This document shows, in pieces, positions 46,037-54,627 of a stretch of 64,000 bases of DNA. Source of the DNA: Caedibacter sp052030685 (GTDB lineage: Bacteria > Pseudomonadota > Gammaproteobacteria > Francisellales > Francisellaceae); the NCBI RefSeq assembly GCF_052030685.1, contig NZ_JBQAJM010000001.1, positions 92,901-156,900 of the forward strand, in the 5' to 3' direction. Both the position numbers and the translations under genes were made by a program. Position 1 is the stretch's first letter, and each line of letters starts with the position of its first letter. The notes beneath the pieces are model-generated. The model did not search any database. It had not been told where the DNA came from and worked only from the letters and a program-made list of their open reading frames with translations.

Positions 46037-48244
46037 TCATTGTTTTGACAGCACTCCCATTTGTTGAATGTTATTGCCTTGATTATTAGAATCAAACAGA
46101 GTTGGCAGTACATTTTCTTCTAATCCACTTTGCCAATCTTTGCCGCCCCTCCTGCCCCTCCTATCCTCATGTTTTTTTAACGCTTTTTCTACATTACTTG
46201 GGTCTTTAATATATTCTGGAACATTTGCGTAAAAACCTAGATCATTTCCTGACTTTATAGCCATTTTAAAGTCTTCTGTAACGTATTTATCGTACCCCTC
46301 ATGATGCTTATTTCTAGCTTCAGTAATTTTTTGAGCAATCTGATTATATCCACTATTCTCTTTTAAATCTTTTGCAATACCACTAACTATCGTCTGAAGA
46401 TTATGCTGTGCTGAATCGTAAGCATCTAGGACATACCTTGGTAGCACAACATCAATATGTTGCTTCTCTCCAATACTAACATTACCTTCTTTATAGTAGG
46501 TATAAGTACTCCAACTGGGCTTGATTGTGTTGTTTTTAAAGAATTCCAGTAACAGTTTTAGGTTTCCTTGATTTTCAATGTTTGCAACCTTAGTATTGGT
46601 ATTAATGTTTTGATTTGTTGAACCAATATTGTTGTTAGAAGGTTTTTCTTCCTCAACATTAGACGCTACCTCTTTTATAGAATCCAACTCTAACCCTGTT
46701 TTTACCTCTACTCTTTTGCTCGTGGTTTTGGTTGATTGTTCTCCAAGTTTATTGCTGGGCTTGAAGAGTGGATTTACTTTGTTTTGCGAGTCGCTGGTAT
46801 TATGATTTGTATTGTTAGACGATTCTTCCTTATTCCTTTTAATGACTTTTTCAACATTAACTTTAAGCTTACTTACTTTATCACTAATTTCCTTTTCTAG
46901 GTTTTCTTGATTTATAATTTTATCTGAATTTGACTCACTCTTATTTTCATTATTTTTGCTATCACTGAATACTCCATCTTTATATCTTTCTAGATGAGTA
47001 GTTAATGTAGTTGATGTTGTATTAGTTCTTGTTTTAATTTGGTCTGCATGATCAACTGACTTTGCATCCAAGTTGACATTATCATTATTTTTTATAGAAC
47101 TGCGGTTTTCTATTTCTCGTCGTTCATCAAAATACTTCTCAAGATCACTGCTAAAATTCATTTTGTGCGCGTCTATAGTTTTTTGGGTTCTATTTTTCGC
47201 AACCCCTGGCTTATAATTAGATTTAAACTTATTATCTCTCGCCAAGGCATTTCTTGCTTTTTCATCATCCAACTCTTTGGCTTTATAAGCACCTTCTATC
47301 GCACTGGAAATATTGTCTAAAGTTGCATCGATCTCTTTTTGCACCGTACCATAACTTGCCAAAGCAGTCGAATTTTCTTTTCCTTGATTAGAGATTGTTC
47401 TAATTAAATCTTTATATTCCTGATTATCCTCTATAAATTTTTTCACTCTCTCCGCTGACACATCAACTCCAACTGCTCTATCCTTATCAAAGTCAGCCAT
47501 CAAATTTTTTAGCTGTTGCACAGTGGGCTCATCTGTAATTTCACGAGACTTTAGCTCCAGCTCCAACGCTGCTTGCCTTTTCTGTAAATTAGAAGTAGAT
47601 ATCGATGATATTTTACTCCCTATGTATTTAAAGAAATTGCTAATAGCCGTGCCTAATTCATCGAAAAAATCCCTAACAGTATTGCCTGTACGAGTCCACC
47701 AAGAAGGGGAGTTAAACTTTAATGAAGCTTCAAGATTAGCAACCTCCACTTTAACTTTTGCTTGAAGTGTCTCCATATCATTTGTTTGCAAAAAACCCTT
47801 TATCACATTTGCATTAAAATTTCGTAGCGCTTGCTTATTGTCAGCCGAGTTTTCCTTAGCAGAAGAAATAATCATTCCGAGTTTATCCATAGACTCTGCT
47901 AAATCTTTTGAGCTATTGTCCGACTCTAAACGAGTAAAAACTTTAAGCTTATCATAATAATCATTTGATAAAATAAAGTCTCCATTCCCATCACGACTTA
48001 CATTAGGGTTTTCATCGTATGGCTTTCCCTCTTTATCTAGAACAATTGTACTTCTGTCCTTTGATAACTCGATTAATGCCTGCTCAATATCTTCAGGATA
48101 AAAACCATTTTTGTGCGTCGCTTTATTACCGAAGTAACTCTTATCATTCTCAGAAACTTTACTGCCTGTATTGCGAAAAGCAGAACTTTTCTGAATAGTT
48201 AAATAATGAGATGAATCCTTAGAGTTAATAATTTTAAATGACAT
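46037..48244 (-). CDS. Large Asn/Lys-rich hypothetical protein, effector candidate
   Basis: 735 residues with AGGAG before the ATG. No signal peptide. An aromatic amphipathic segment at ~180-205 (WWTRTG...FFDELGTAISNFFKYIG) may touch a membrane. Coiled-coil-prone region ~220-340; a low-complexity Asn/Ser/Lys/Asp-rich linker at ~400-560; a C-terminal folded part at ~565-700 with KHEDRRGRRGGKDW. No catalytic motif recognised. Low-complexity Asn linkers reflect the AT-rich genome. First gene of the minus-strand effector-like run, opposite the plus-strand gene at 48537. Confidence 0.55.
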   Translation of the reverse strand: MSFKIINSKDSSHYLTIQKSSAFRNTGSKVSENDKSYFGNKATHKNGFYPEDIEQALIELSKDRSTIVLDKEGKPYDENPNVSRDGNGDFILSNDYYDKLKVFTRLESDNSSKDLAESMDKLGMIISSAKENSADNKQALRNFNANVIKGFLQTNDMETLQAKVKVEVANLEASLKFNSPSWWTRTGNTVRDFFDELGTAISNFFKYIGSKISSISTSNLQKRQAALELELKSREITDEPTVQQLKNLMADFDKDRAVGVDVSAERVKKFIEDNQEYKDLIRTISNQGKENSTALASYGTVQKEIDATLDNISSAIEGAYKAKELDDEKARNALARDNKFKSNYKPGVAKNRTQKTIDAHKMNFSSDLEKYFDERREIENRSSIKNNDNVNLDAKSVDHADQIKTRTNTTSTTLTTHLERYKDGVFSDSKNNENKSESNSDKIINQENLEKEISDKVSKLKVNVEKVIKRNKEESSNNTNHNTSDSQNKVNPLFKPSNKLGEQSTKTTSKRVEVKTGLELDSIKEVASNVEEEKPSNNNIGSTNQNINTNTKVANIENQGNLKLLLEFFKNNTIKPSWSTYTYYKEGNVSIGEKQHIDVVLPRYVLDAYDSAQHNLQTIVSGIAKDLKENSGYNQIAQKITEARNKHHEGYDKYVTEDFKMAIKSGNDLGFYANVPEYIKDPSNVEKALKKHEDRRGRRGGKDWQSGLEENVLPTLFDSNNQGNNIQQMGVLSKQ

Positions 48245-48362
48245 ACATTTCTCCTAAAATTAATTTTTAATCTTTATGTTTTAATAGTTTTACCAAAGCA
48301 TCATATTGATGCCTGACACAAAAGTTACATTGTTATATTTTAAGTGACAATATTTGACGCAG

Positions 48363-48379
48363 TTATCGGACAGATTGAT
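48363..48379 (+). repeat. 17-bp direct repeat TTATCGGACAGATTGAT, copy 2
   Basis: Identical to 27559-27575. Lies in the 283-bp divergent region between 46037-48244 (minus) and 48537-49742 (plus), 4 bp before a perfect palindrome. Confidence 0.4.
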
Positions 48380-48383
48380 TAGT

Positions 48384-48407
48384 AGGGGCAATTCATGAAT
48401 TGCCCCT
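48384..48407. repeat. Perfect 24-bp palindrome
   Basis: Self-complementary without a spacer; half-site AGGGGCAATTCA. Located centrally in a divergent intergenic region, where a terminator is not needed, so an operator, a REP-type dispersed element or a mobile-element remnant is more likely. GC-richer than its surroundings. It is followed at 48489-48506 by a second, AT-rich palindrome (AGATATTT-TT-AAATATCT). Confidence 0.5.
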
Positions 48408-48536
48408 TTAATAAAGACATCTGCAAATCACACAAAACAATCACCTTGTCCATATCTAGCATCTGTCATTGCTTTATGTGTATCGCCCAGATATTTTTAA
48501 ATATCTATTTATTTTACTCTTAAAAGGATGATGTCT

Positions 48537-49742
48537 ATGCCAATCTTTACCGATCAATTAGAAAAATATCGTCGTAAGCCAACTTTGGAATTTTGGCCTT
48601 TCTCTTATAAGGGGTCGATCAATTTGCATTGGGAACACGCTTTATTGGAAATGGAGAATCTGCATACGCTATCTCCCGAGCTTAAGGCGTTTTTGCGCGC
48701 AAAACTTAGCAACAACACACAGACGGATCTCAAAACACTCAAAAAATTAGAAGTGTTATTCAAGCACGCTTCGTTGAGCACAACCAGAAAAATTGTTCAC
48801 ACTTATAGTTTTTGTGTCGATTGGCTTAGTTTGTTTCGTAACGTGTATGAAATTCTGGCATTAAGCATTAAATCATTAGCTTTACAACTACCTTTTATCG
48901 GTTTAGCTTGGCAATTATTTGACACGATGATACTCAGTATAATGGCAGTAAACTCCGATCAAAAGGAGGATAAATGGGCAAGAAATCATTATTTATACAG
49001 CACGGCACAACTCACCCTCTGCAGTGGGATTGCATTAAGCGCATTAATTGTATCAACCTGTAGCTTACTAAGCACCATCAGCACGCTAGCTAGTCCTATT
49101 GGTGGTGCAAGTGTTTTAGTTATTTCATGGCTCCTAAGCGAAAGAGCAGCCAAGCTGTGTGATGCACGTATTAGCTATCTAATGTGTGAGTCATTGTCGA
49201 TTGATGCCTTAGCTGAATTGGTTAATCAAGAGAGCATATCTCAGGTCCAGATATCTTATCAAAAGTGGCAGAATGAAATTCAAAATGCTAACAATAGTGA
49301 AGAAAGTTATAAAAGCTTGATCAAATCCTTACAACAACTGGAAGACCGTCTTAAAGCCAACAATAAAGCAGGTGATTGTCATGAATCCATGCTCGCACTA
49401 ACATTATGCACAAGTCAAATCAAGAGACGTGAATTCCTTTATCGCTTAGAAAAGCCGCTTAAGTTTTTTGCTCTAATCACTGTTGCTTTAACAGTTCTTA
49501 CCGTTGTATTGTTTGCTATAGGCGCTAATATTGCAACTTTTGGGTTTGCCGCTGCCTTATTTTGTTCAGCAATCGCCATTTTCAGTAGCATCTATAACCT
49601 ATATCAAAAAAATAAGCTTCTAAATACAAATAATAATGAAAATGACAAAACGACCGATAATAATTATGCGCCTACATTATTTAATTCCACATTAAATAAT
49701 GCCACTGTGACCACCGCCTCACCTTCAATATCAGGTATCTAA
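48537..49742 (+). CDS. Multi-pass membrane hypothetical protein
   Basis: 401 residues from the ATG at 48537, since AAAAGGATGATG upstream serves as SD and overlaps the two earlier ATGs. Three hydrophobic blocks: ~110-140, ~158-200 (two segments, LSTISTLASPIGGASVLVIS) and ~300-350 (two segments), with a polar helical domain at ~215-295 between them. N terminus cytosolic and aromatic (LEFWPFSYKGSINLHWEHAL). Ser/Thr/Asn-rich tail. Unknown family; may be an effector that inserts into a host membrane or an island-specific membrane protein. Confidence 0.55.
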   Translation: MPIFTDQLEKYRRKPTLEFWPFSYKGSINLHWEHALLEMENLHTLSPELKAFLRAKLSNNTQTDLKTLKKLEVLFKHASLSTTRKIVHTYSFCVDWLSLFRNVYEILALSIKSLALQLPFIGLAWQLFDTMILSIMAVNSDQKEDKWARNHYLYSTAQLTLCSGIALSALIVSTCSLLSTISTLASPIGGASVLVISWLLSERAAKLCDARISYLMCESLSIDALAELVNQESISQVQISYQKWQNEIQNANNSEESYKSLIKSLQQLEDRLKANNKAGDCHESMLALTLCTSQIKRREFLYRLEKPLKFFALITVALTVLTVVLFAIGANIATFGFAAALFCSAIAIFSSIYNLYQKNKLLNTNNNENDKTTDNNYAPTLFNSTLNNATVTTASPSISGI

Positions 49743-49918
49743 CCACTCAAACTTCAGACAATCCGTCCATTTTGCTTTGACTCGTGCAGTATTTTCCTTA
49801 TTTCGCATTAACAATAGTGCTGCAGAGCACAAAATCATTTATTGTATACCGACTGTAAATCATTCTACGGTGTGTATATCTCTGCAAAACTAACCAATTG
49901 AAAAACAAAGGAGATATA

Positions 49919-51013
49919 ATGGACTTTAAGAAATTACCCACTGCCTTGACGAGCATATCACTTGCAATAACAGGCGCAAATCTATCATTTGCAAGCTCTA
50001 CTCAACAAAATACTGACCAAATTAATAAAGACATCATCAGTCAGTCACTTCAAGACTTCTCAGAAGACAGCATATCCGGCAATCCAGAGAGCGTCAAACA
50101 GTTAAAGGCATTTTATAATGCAGCTAAAAGCCACTCTTATATTGAAACAATGTCAACGGGAATTTCATTTGCCGACCTACTAATCAAAGAATATCCTGCA
50201 TATAAGAAGGACCCAAACATTTCTCTAGCTACCCAACAAACCAAAGTTGCTGCCACTGAGGTATATAATGCATTACAAAATGTTAGTAACATTCCTGTAA
50301 TGGATAAACATTTACTAAACTATAAGGATGCTTTTGATAAGGCATGGGAAGCACGTGTTAATTTCTGGCAAAATAACGATAGCAGTGACAAAGCACAGGA
50401 CTTTAATCATTTCATCAATTATATGACAATCTATGGTTTATCAAACATCCAAAAACAAGGTCTAGACCGTGCTAAAAACACATATGTCACCATTAATGCC
50501 ATGGCTTATCAACTACAAATTGATGCCCAAGATGCCTACGCAAAGACCAAGCAGGAAACGATTGATAATCTTTACAATATAAAACCTGAAATGGTTGAAT
50601 CAAACATTCAATTATTGCGCCAAAATGCAACCATTTCAGGTGTTACTCAGGCAATCATTGATGTTAACAATGCCCTTGAGTCAGCATTACATATCAATAA
50701 GCCAATTAAGGTTTTCGGTGTCACAATCTTTACTTTAAAGTTACCACAAAGTGTTATTGATCATGTCCACAAATCAGAAAAACAGGCAGGACTCACTGAC
50801 AGCTATCAAGCATTGATGTTCATGATAAAGACAGATATATCAACAATATCTGATTACAATGCCATTGTTAAGGCAGCTAACAGCAATCTTTTTGCGAAAA
50901 TGATGGTGTCATTTGCTCAAGCTCTTGCCCAGCATTTTGCCATACAACCTGAGCAAGCCTATTGGGCAATTTTAAATCAAATAGCAATACAACTAAACAA
51001 GCACATTGCTTAA
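49919..51013 (+). CDS. Secreted helical hypothetical protein
   Basis: 364 residues from the ATG at 49919 (AAAGGAGATATA directly upstream; the TTG at 49898 is inside the leader). Signal peptide to ~27 (LTSISLAITGANLSFASS). Mature part wholly helical, no cysteine, Gln/Asn/Ala-rich. A terminator-like hairpin follows at 51037. The 155-bp gap to the gene before it and its own good SD suggest an independent transcript. Function unknown. Confidence 0.55.
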   Translation: MDFKKLPTALTSISLAITGANLSFASSTQQNTDQINKDIISQSLQDFSEDSISGNPESVKQLKAFYNAAKSHSYIETMSTGISFADLLIKEYPAYKKDPNISLATQQTKVAATEVYNALQNVSNIPVMDKHLLNYKDAFDKAWEARVNFWQNNDSSDKAQDFNHFINYMTIYGLSNIQKQGLDRAKNTYVTINAMAYQLQIDAQDAYAKTKQETIDNLYNIKPEMVESNIQLLRQNATISGVTQAIIDVNNALESALHINKPIKVFGVTIFTLKLPQSVIDHVHKSEKQAGLTDSYQALMFMIKTDISTISDYNAIVKAANSNLFAKMMVSFAQALAQHFAIQPEQAYWAILNQIAIQLNKHIA

Positions 51014-51036
51014 AATAAAACTTGCTGACTTATTAT

Positions 51037-51065
51037 AACTGGATATAATAGATCCAGTTTATCTC
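51037..51065 (+). terminator. Intrinsic-terminator-like hairpin after the secreted helical protein
   Basis: Perfect 8-bp arms AACTGGAT / ATCCAGTT with a 7-nt loop, followed by TTTATCT, ~24 bp after the stop at 51013. The U tract is short, so termination may be partial. Confidence 0.5.
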
Positions 51066-51194
51066 GTTAGGGATTGAAGAAAAATAAAGTAAAAGGTTAG
51101 CAAAGCAAATCTGTTTTCTATCAAGGCGTCTTAAACGCAGACATAGTAAGGCTATGATAAAGTTTAAGCAACACAGATAGAGGGAGGATAGGCA

Positions 51195-51233
51195 ATGCAA
51201 ACATTTAGTTTATTTGATGACGATTCCTTATAA
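51195..51233 (+). CDS. Possible 12-codon leader peptide before the histidine kinase
   Basis: ATG preceded by AGGGAGGATAGGCA, the best SD in this neighbourhood, reads MQTFSLFDDDSL and stops 6 nt before the kinase ATG at 51240, which itself has no SD. Either a translational-coupling leader or the remnant of a longer gene. Too short to judge by codon use. Confidence 0.3.
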   Translation: MQTFSLFDDDSL

Positions 51234-51239
51234 TCATGG

Positions 51240-52583
51240 ATGATTTTACACAACAAAGACCAACTAAAGCTTATGATGAAATTTTATGACAATATTAAAC
51301 AGTATATTAGATTTTGGTTTTTCCCGGTTCTGTTCATTATTTTTGTTATTTTAAACTTATGCTTTATCGTCCTTTCATACCAGAATTATCGTGATCATCA
51401 AGATCATAAAATAATTTACTCACTAACCAATACGATATTTCAAGTCTATTTGCGCAAGAACGAAACCTTGCAAAGCGCCCAACAACCGATTGCACATACT
51501 ACTCCTAGTTACATTACCTATCTATTTACTCAAAAGCCTGTTTTTTTGCCAGTTATTGAACTGGATATGCCGGCGCAGTATAAAAAAAATAGTCACCTTT
51601 TGTATACAGACATCAGAAAGCAAATCAAAGACGGGCTAGGCTCATTACCATTTTTTTCCTCAAAACAGGTCTCTATTTGTTATGCAGACCTTAAGCAATG
51701 TGCAAATTTCACTATTGAGTTACCAAATCGTTATTATTTATATTTTCTGCTCTTATTCTTTGCCATATTTATGATAATCGTCACTCCTTTACATTTCCTG
51801 TATAAGCAAAAGTTAATTCAACCATTTTTGCAAATGCAAAAAGTTGCCAATAAACTCAACCTTAGCCATACTTCATCTGCTATGAAACCATTTAACCTAA
51901 AAAACCTAGCACAGTTGATGGAGCAAACCGGTCAAAAACTTAAAGCGCTTATGGATGAAAAAATATATACCATTAAAGCAATTGCGCATGATCTAAAAAC
52001 ACCGCTAACAAAAGCCAAGCTCTATATGTATAACCAAATCCCTGAGGAACACCACAAGGAACTTACTCAATATTATGACGATATGGAATATCTACTTGGT
52101 CAAATTAGTACTTACACAAAAAAGTATTATCTAAATGAAAAGCAGCAAAGAATTGATTTAGTTGATTTTAGCGAATCTGTATGTCATGAATACCAATCAA
52201 ATGGATTTAATGTATCGTTTTCAACAAAACTGAAGTCCGCTATTATCAAAACTCAGCATAAGGCACTCAAACGCGTCATGCAAAACCTGATTGACAATGC
52301 GCTAAAATATGCAGGTGATGTCATGGTGGAGGTTAAACAAGAGAGTGATCAATTGTACTTACTGTTTATCGATAAAGGCCCAGGTGTACCTAAAGAACAC
52401 CTAGCCAAACTTTGTGATCCATTCTACCGTGTGGATTGTGCTAGAGGTCATGACCTTTCAGGCTCAGGTTTAGGCTTATCCATCGTCAAAGAGATTGTTA
52501 CACACAATAAAGCAATACTTTTCATCGAAAACAATCCTCATTCTTCGGGCTTGATTGTCAAGATTATTTTTAAGGAATTATAA
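51240..52583 (+). CDS. Membrane sensor histidine kinase (EnvZ/CpxA class)
   Basis: 447 residues (an internal ATG at 51276 is also possible). Two membrane segments (~20-44 and ~162-185) flank a ~115-residue periplasmic sensor domain; then HAMP-like linker. H-box IAHDLKTPLTKAKLYM, N-box QNLIDNALKYA, G1 DKGPGVP, F/G2 GSGLGLSIVKEIV: all intact, so an active kinase is expected. No response regulator is adjacent; the only OmpR-type regulator nearby (35567-36265) lacks a phospho-acceptor, so the true partner probably lies elsewhere. Confidence 0.88.
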   Translation: MILHNKDQLKLMMKFYDNIKQYIRFWFFPVLFIIFVILNLCFIVLSYQNYRDHQDHKIIYSLTNTIFQVYLRKNETLQSAQQPIAHTTPSYITYLFTQKPVFLPVIELDMPAQYKKNSHLLYTDIRKQIKDGLGSLPFFSSKQVSICYADLKQCANFTIELPNRYYLYFLLLFFAIFMIIVTPLHFLYKQKLIQPFLQMQKVANKLNLSHTSSAMKPFNLKNLAQLMEQTGQKLKALMDEKIYTIKAIAHDLKTPLTKAKLYMYNQIPEEHHKELTQYYDDMEYLLGQISTYTKKYYLNEKQQRIDLVDFSESVCHEYQSNGFNVSFSTKLKSAIIKTQHKALKRVMQNLIDNALKYAGDVMVEVKQESDQLYLLFIDKGPGVPKEHLAKLCDPFYRVDCARGHDLSGSGLGLSIVKEIVTHNKAILFIENNPHSSGLIVKIIFKEL

Positions 52584-52633
52584 TAACCTCACCCTGATAA
52601 AGTAAAAAAAATCGATTTTTTCAAAATAAAAGC

Positions 52634-52662
52634 TTGATATATTCAAAATAACGTTTTACTAT
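52634..52662 (+). promoter_or_regulatory. Sigma-70-like promoter before the structured RNA candidate
   Basis: TTGATA (52634-52639), 17-bp spacer, TACTAT (52657-52662). Predicted start near 52669. It precedes a GC-rich structured segment and no long reading frame until 52911. An A/T palindrome at 52606-52621 just upstream may end the kinase transcript. Confidence 0.5.
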
Positions 52663-52668
52663 TCCTAT

Positions 52669-52815
52669 TGTTTCCTATAGGAAGATCGTGACTCTCTGAG
52701 TTGCCGTCCTTGCTGAGAACAAAGTCCATTTTCTAGGGAAGGTGGAGGAAATTCAGCTACGAACGTGTCTGGGGCGGACTACGGTTCGTCGACAACTCGG
52801 GTGGCATGATATCAG
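52669..52815 (+). ncRNA. GC-rich structured RNA candidate, unknown family
   Basis: In a 300-bp intergenic stretch, ~52690-52805 is much GC-richer than its AT-rich flanks and folds by eye into a three-way junction: closing stem CTGAGTTG / CAACTCGG (52696..., 52792...), one arm GCTGA...TCAGC with an inner TCCATTTTC / GGAAGGTGGA helix, and a second arm ACGAAC / GTTCGT with GTC / GAC inside. A promoter lies just upstream; a weak A/U hairpin with a T-rich stretch follows at ~52833-52860. It does not match RNase P, tmRNA, 6S, SRP or riboswitch cores I can recall. May be an independent sRNA or a leader for the XRE gene. Confidence 0.45.
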
Positions 52816-52910
52816 AATATGTTATATGTTACAATATTTTTGTTGAATAATATTTTTATTTTCTATAGCATCTTTCCAAAGCGTGTAGCCACTTGAGCAC
52901 CCACAAAGCA

Positions 52911-53177
52911 ATGGAAACCTCTATAGGTCGCAATGATGATGAAATTCGCAAGCTATTTATCATCGGGAAAAACATTAAACTCCTCATGTACGAAAAAGAT
53001 ATTAACACTGTAGAAATATCTCGCGCCTTATGCATGTCAACCGGAACCATCAGCAAAATCTGTAATGGAAAATGTAATCCTAGCATTCTAATATTAGGTC
53101 CAATCGCAAACTATCTTGGTGTTAAAGTCGATGATTTGTTATTCGACCCACCGAATCAGAAAGGGTTATTTGAATGA
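52911..53177 (+). CDS. Small XRE-family helix-turn-helix regulator
   Basis: 88 residues from the ATG at 52911; SD is poor, and a TTG at 52893 is possible. HTH at ~20-75: IGKNIKLLMYEKDINTVEIS, then ALCMSTGTISKICNGKCNPS, ILGPIANYLGVKVDDLL, the classical XRE layout. Its stop overlaps the start of a 38-codon frame (ATGA). Transcription may start from the promoter at 52634, which would place the structured RNA in its leader. Next gene on the same strand encodes an MFS exporter. Confidence 0.7.
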   Translation: METSIGRNDDEIRKLFIIGKNIKLLMYEKDINTVEISRALCMSTGTISKICNGKCNPSILILGPIANYLGVKVDDLLFDPPNQKGLFE

Positions 53178-53290
53178 ACAACAGACCAGAAAAAACCGAT
53201 CATTTTAATTGCAGTTTATCTGCCAACACTCTAAAGTGGCTCGCTAGTTATAATAATGATAAAAAGTTGAGCACTTGCCAACTTTACTAA
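53174..53290 (+). CDS. 38-residue small protein overlapping the XRE gene
   Basis: ATG overlaps the stop of the XRE gene (ATGA) and the frame ends 27 bp before the MFS start. Sequence begins MNNRPEKTDHFNCSLSANTL; polar, no membrane segment. The overlap suggests translational coupling. It might be an accessory peptide; equally it may be a chance frame. Confidence 0.3.
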   Translation: MNNRPEKTDHFNCSLSANTLKWLASYNNDKKLSTCQLY

Positions 53291-53317
53291 ATGCTACTTA
53301 AATATTTGGAGTTATCA

Positions 53318-54538
53318 ATGAAACCGGTTAACAACCGCTTATTAGTCGCTATTTTGATGCTGACTATTGTTATTGATGTCATGGGTGTAGGGCTTGTTTT
53401 TCCCGTCATTCCTGAGATCATCATGTCAAAACAAAGTCCGTTTTTTGGATCTGGCATACCTGATTCGCTACGCAATTTTTATTATGGTCTATCGATGGCA
53501 GTATGGCCTTTGGGGATTTTTATTGGTAGTGCGATTATCGGCAGACTTTCTGATAAATATGGACGCAAACTGATGATCATCGTCTCACTAGCAGGTACAA
53601 TTATTGCTTATTTACTATCTGTGAGCTCCTTAGCGTTAGGCTCATTAAGCATTTTTATACTTAGTCGTTTTATTTGCGGCTTTTTTGGTGGCAGCTTTAG
53701 TATCGCGCAAGCAGTTATCTTGGATATTTCTAACGAACAAAATCGTGTGAAAAATTTAAGTTTAATCACGCTTGCTGCCTCTATTGGCTTTGTCTTTGGT
53801 CCCCTAATAACGACAGCTGTTGGCTTATTATCGCAAACGGAGTATCAAGCCATTACACTACCGTTTTGGTTTGGTGCCGGATTATCTGTAATCAACCTAC
53901 TAAGTGTTTGTTTATTCCTACCCGAAACCTACACCAATCGCATCAAGAATCAAAAGCTTAAGCTAATAAGCCTCATCTTTAGCTTTAAAGTAATGTTTAG
54001 CGATAAGCGTGTCAAAATACTTGCATTAGCCTTTTTGCTTTTGCAAATCGGCTGGGGCTACTACGCCCAAGGCTTGCCATTAGTGCTAGCACAAGCGTTC
54101 CAATTTGAACCGGCAAGCATTGGTTTTGTTTTTGTGATCATGAGTTTAGGCTTTGCATTTTCAACACTTTACTTTCAAAACGTCGTGCTTAAGCGCCTTA
54201 ACAATCATCTTGCGATGCTGTTAAGTGGTATTATTATTGCGATCTTGTTGGCGCTTTGCACCTTTTTCTTAAGCCCAAGCTCGATGATTATCAGCGCATT
54301 TGTTGGCGCGTTATTAGAAATCATCTTCTACACCGCCTTATTATCCGTGATTGCCAACAAAGTTGAGAGCCATGAACAGGGTGCCATCATGGGTGGTACT
54401 ACATCTGTTTTTGGTATTGCTTGGGCGATTAATGCTTTCACGCTTGGCTTATTGACAACATTTTACTTACTACTACCATTATATCTAGCCGCGGTGAGTA
54501 TTTTAATCGCAGGATTAGTCATCAAACTAGACAAGTAA
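53318..54538 (+). CDS. MFS efflux transporter, TetA/DHA1 type
   Basis: 406 residues from the ATG at 53318 (GGAG at 53308-53311; the ATG at 53291 has none). Twelve membrane segments; motif A between segments 2 and 3 reads GRLSDKYGRKLMII; motif at helix 1 ILMLTIVIDVMGVGLVFPVIP is typical of DHA1/TetA drug:H+ antiporters. Preceded by an XRE regulator that could control it. Substrate cannot be read from sequence. Confidence 0.85.
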   Translation: MKPVNNRLLVAILMLTIVIDVMGVGLVFPVIPEIIMSKQSPFFGSGIPDSLRNFYYGLSMAVWPLGIFIGSAIIGRLSDKYGRKLMIIVSLAGTIIAYLLSVSSLALGSLSIFILSRFICGFFGGSFSIAQAVILDISNEQNRVKNLSLITLAASIGFVFGPLITTAVGLLSQTEYQAITLPFWFGAGLSVINLLSVCLFLPETYTNRIKNQKLKLISLIFSFKVMFSDKRVKILALAFLLLQIGWGYYAQGLPLVLAQAFQFEPASIGFVFVIMSLGFAFSTLYFQNVVLKRLNNHLAMLLSGIIIAILLALCTFFLSPSSMIISAFVGALLEIIFYTALLSVIANKVESHEQGAIMGGTTSVFGIAWAINAFTLGLLTTFYLLLPLYLAAVSILIAGLVIKLDK

Positions 54539-54627
54539 CATAAGTTATACTTATTTACTAGTGATTTGTTTTGAATTTCGCGTATCATGACACTTTACTT
54601 TAAAGGGAGAAAATAAGGATAATTTAT

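Noticed and set aside
35567..52583. The histidine kinase at 51240 and the OmpR-type regulator at 35567 as a two-component pair
   Set aside because: They lie 15 kb apart on opposite strands and the regulator lacks a phospho-acceptor Asp.
52690..52805. The GC-rich segment as an integron attC site, RNase P RNA, 6S RNA or SRP RNA
   Set aside because: The GTT and AAC ends are in the opposite order to attC, and none of the conserved cores (GAGGAAAGUCC, CUCGGU bubble, GUCCGGAAGGAAGCAG) is present.
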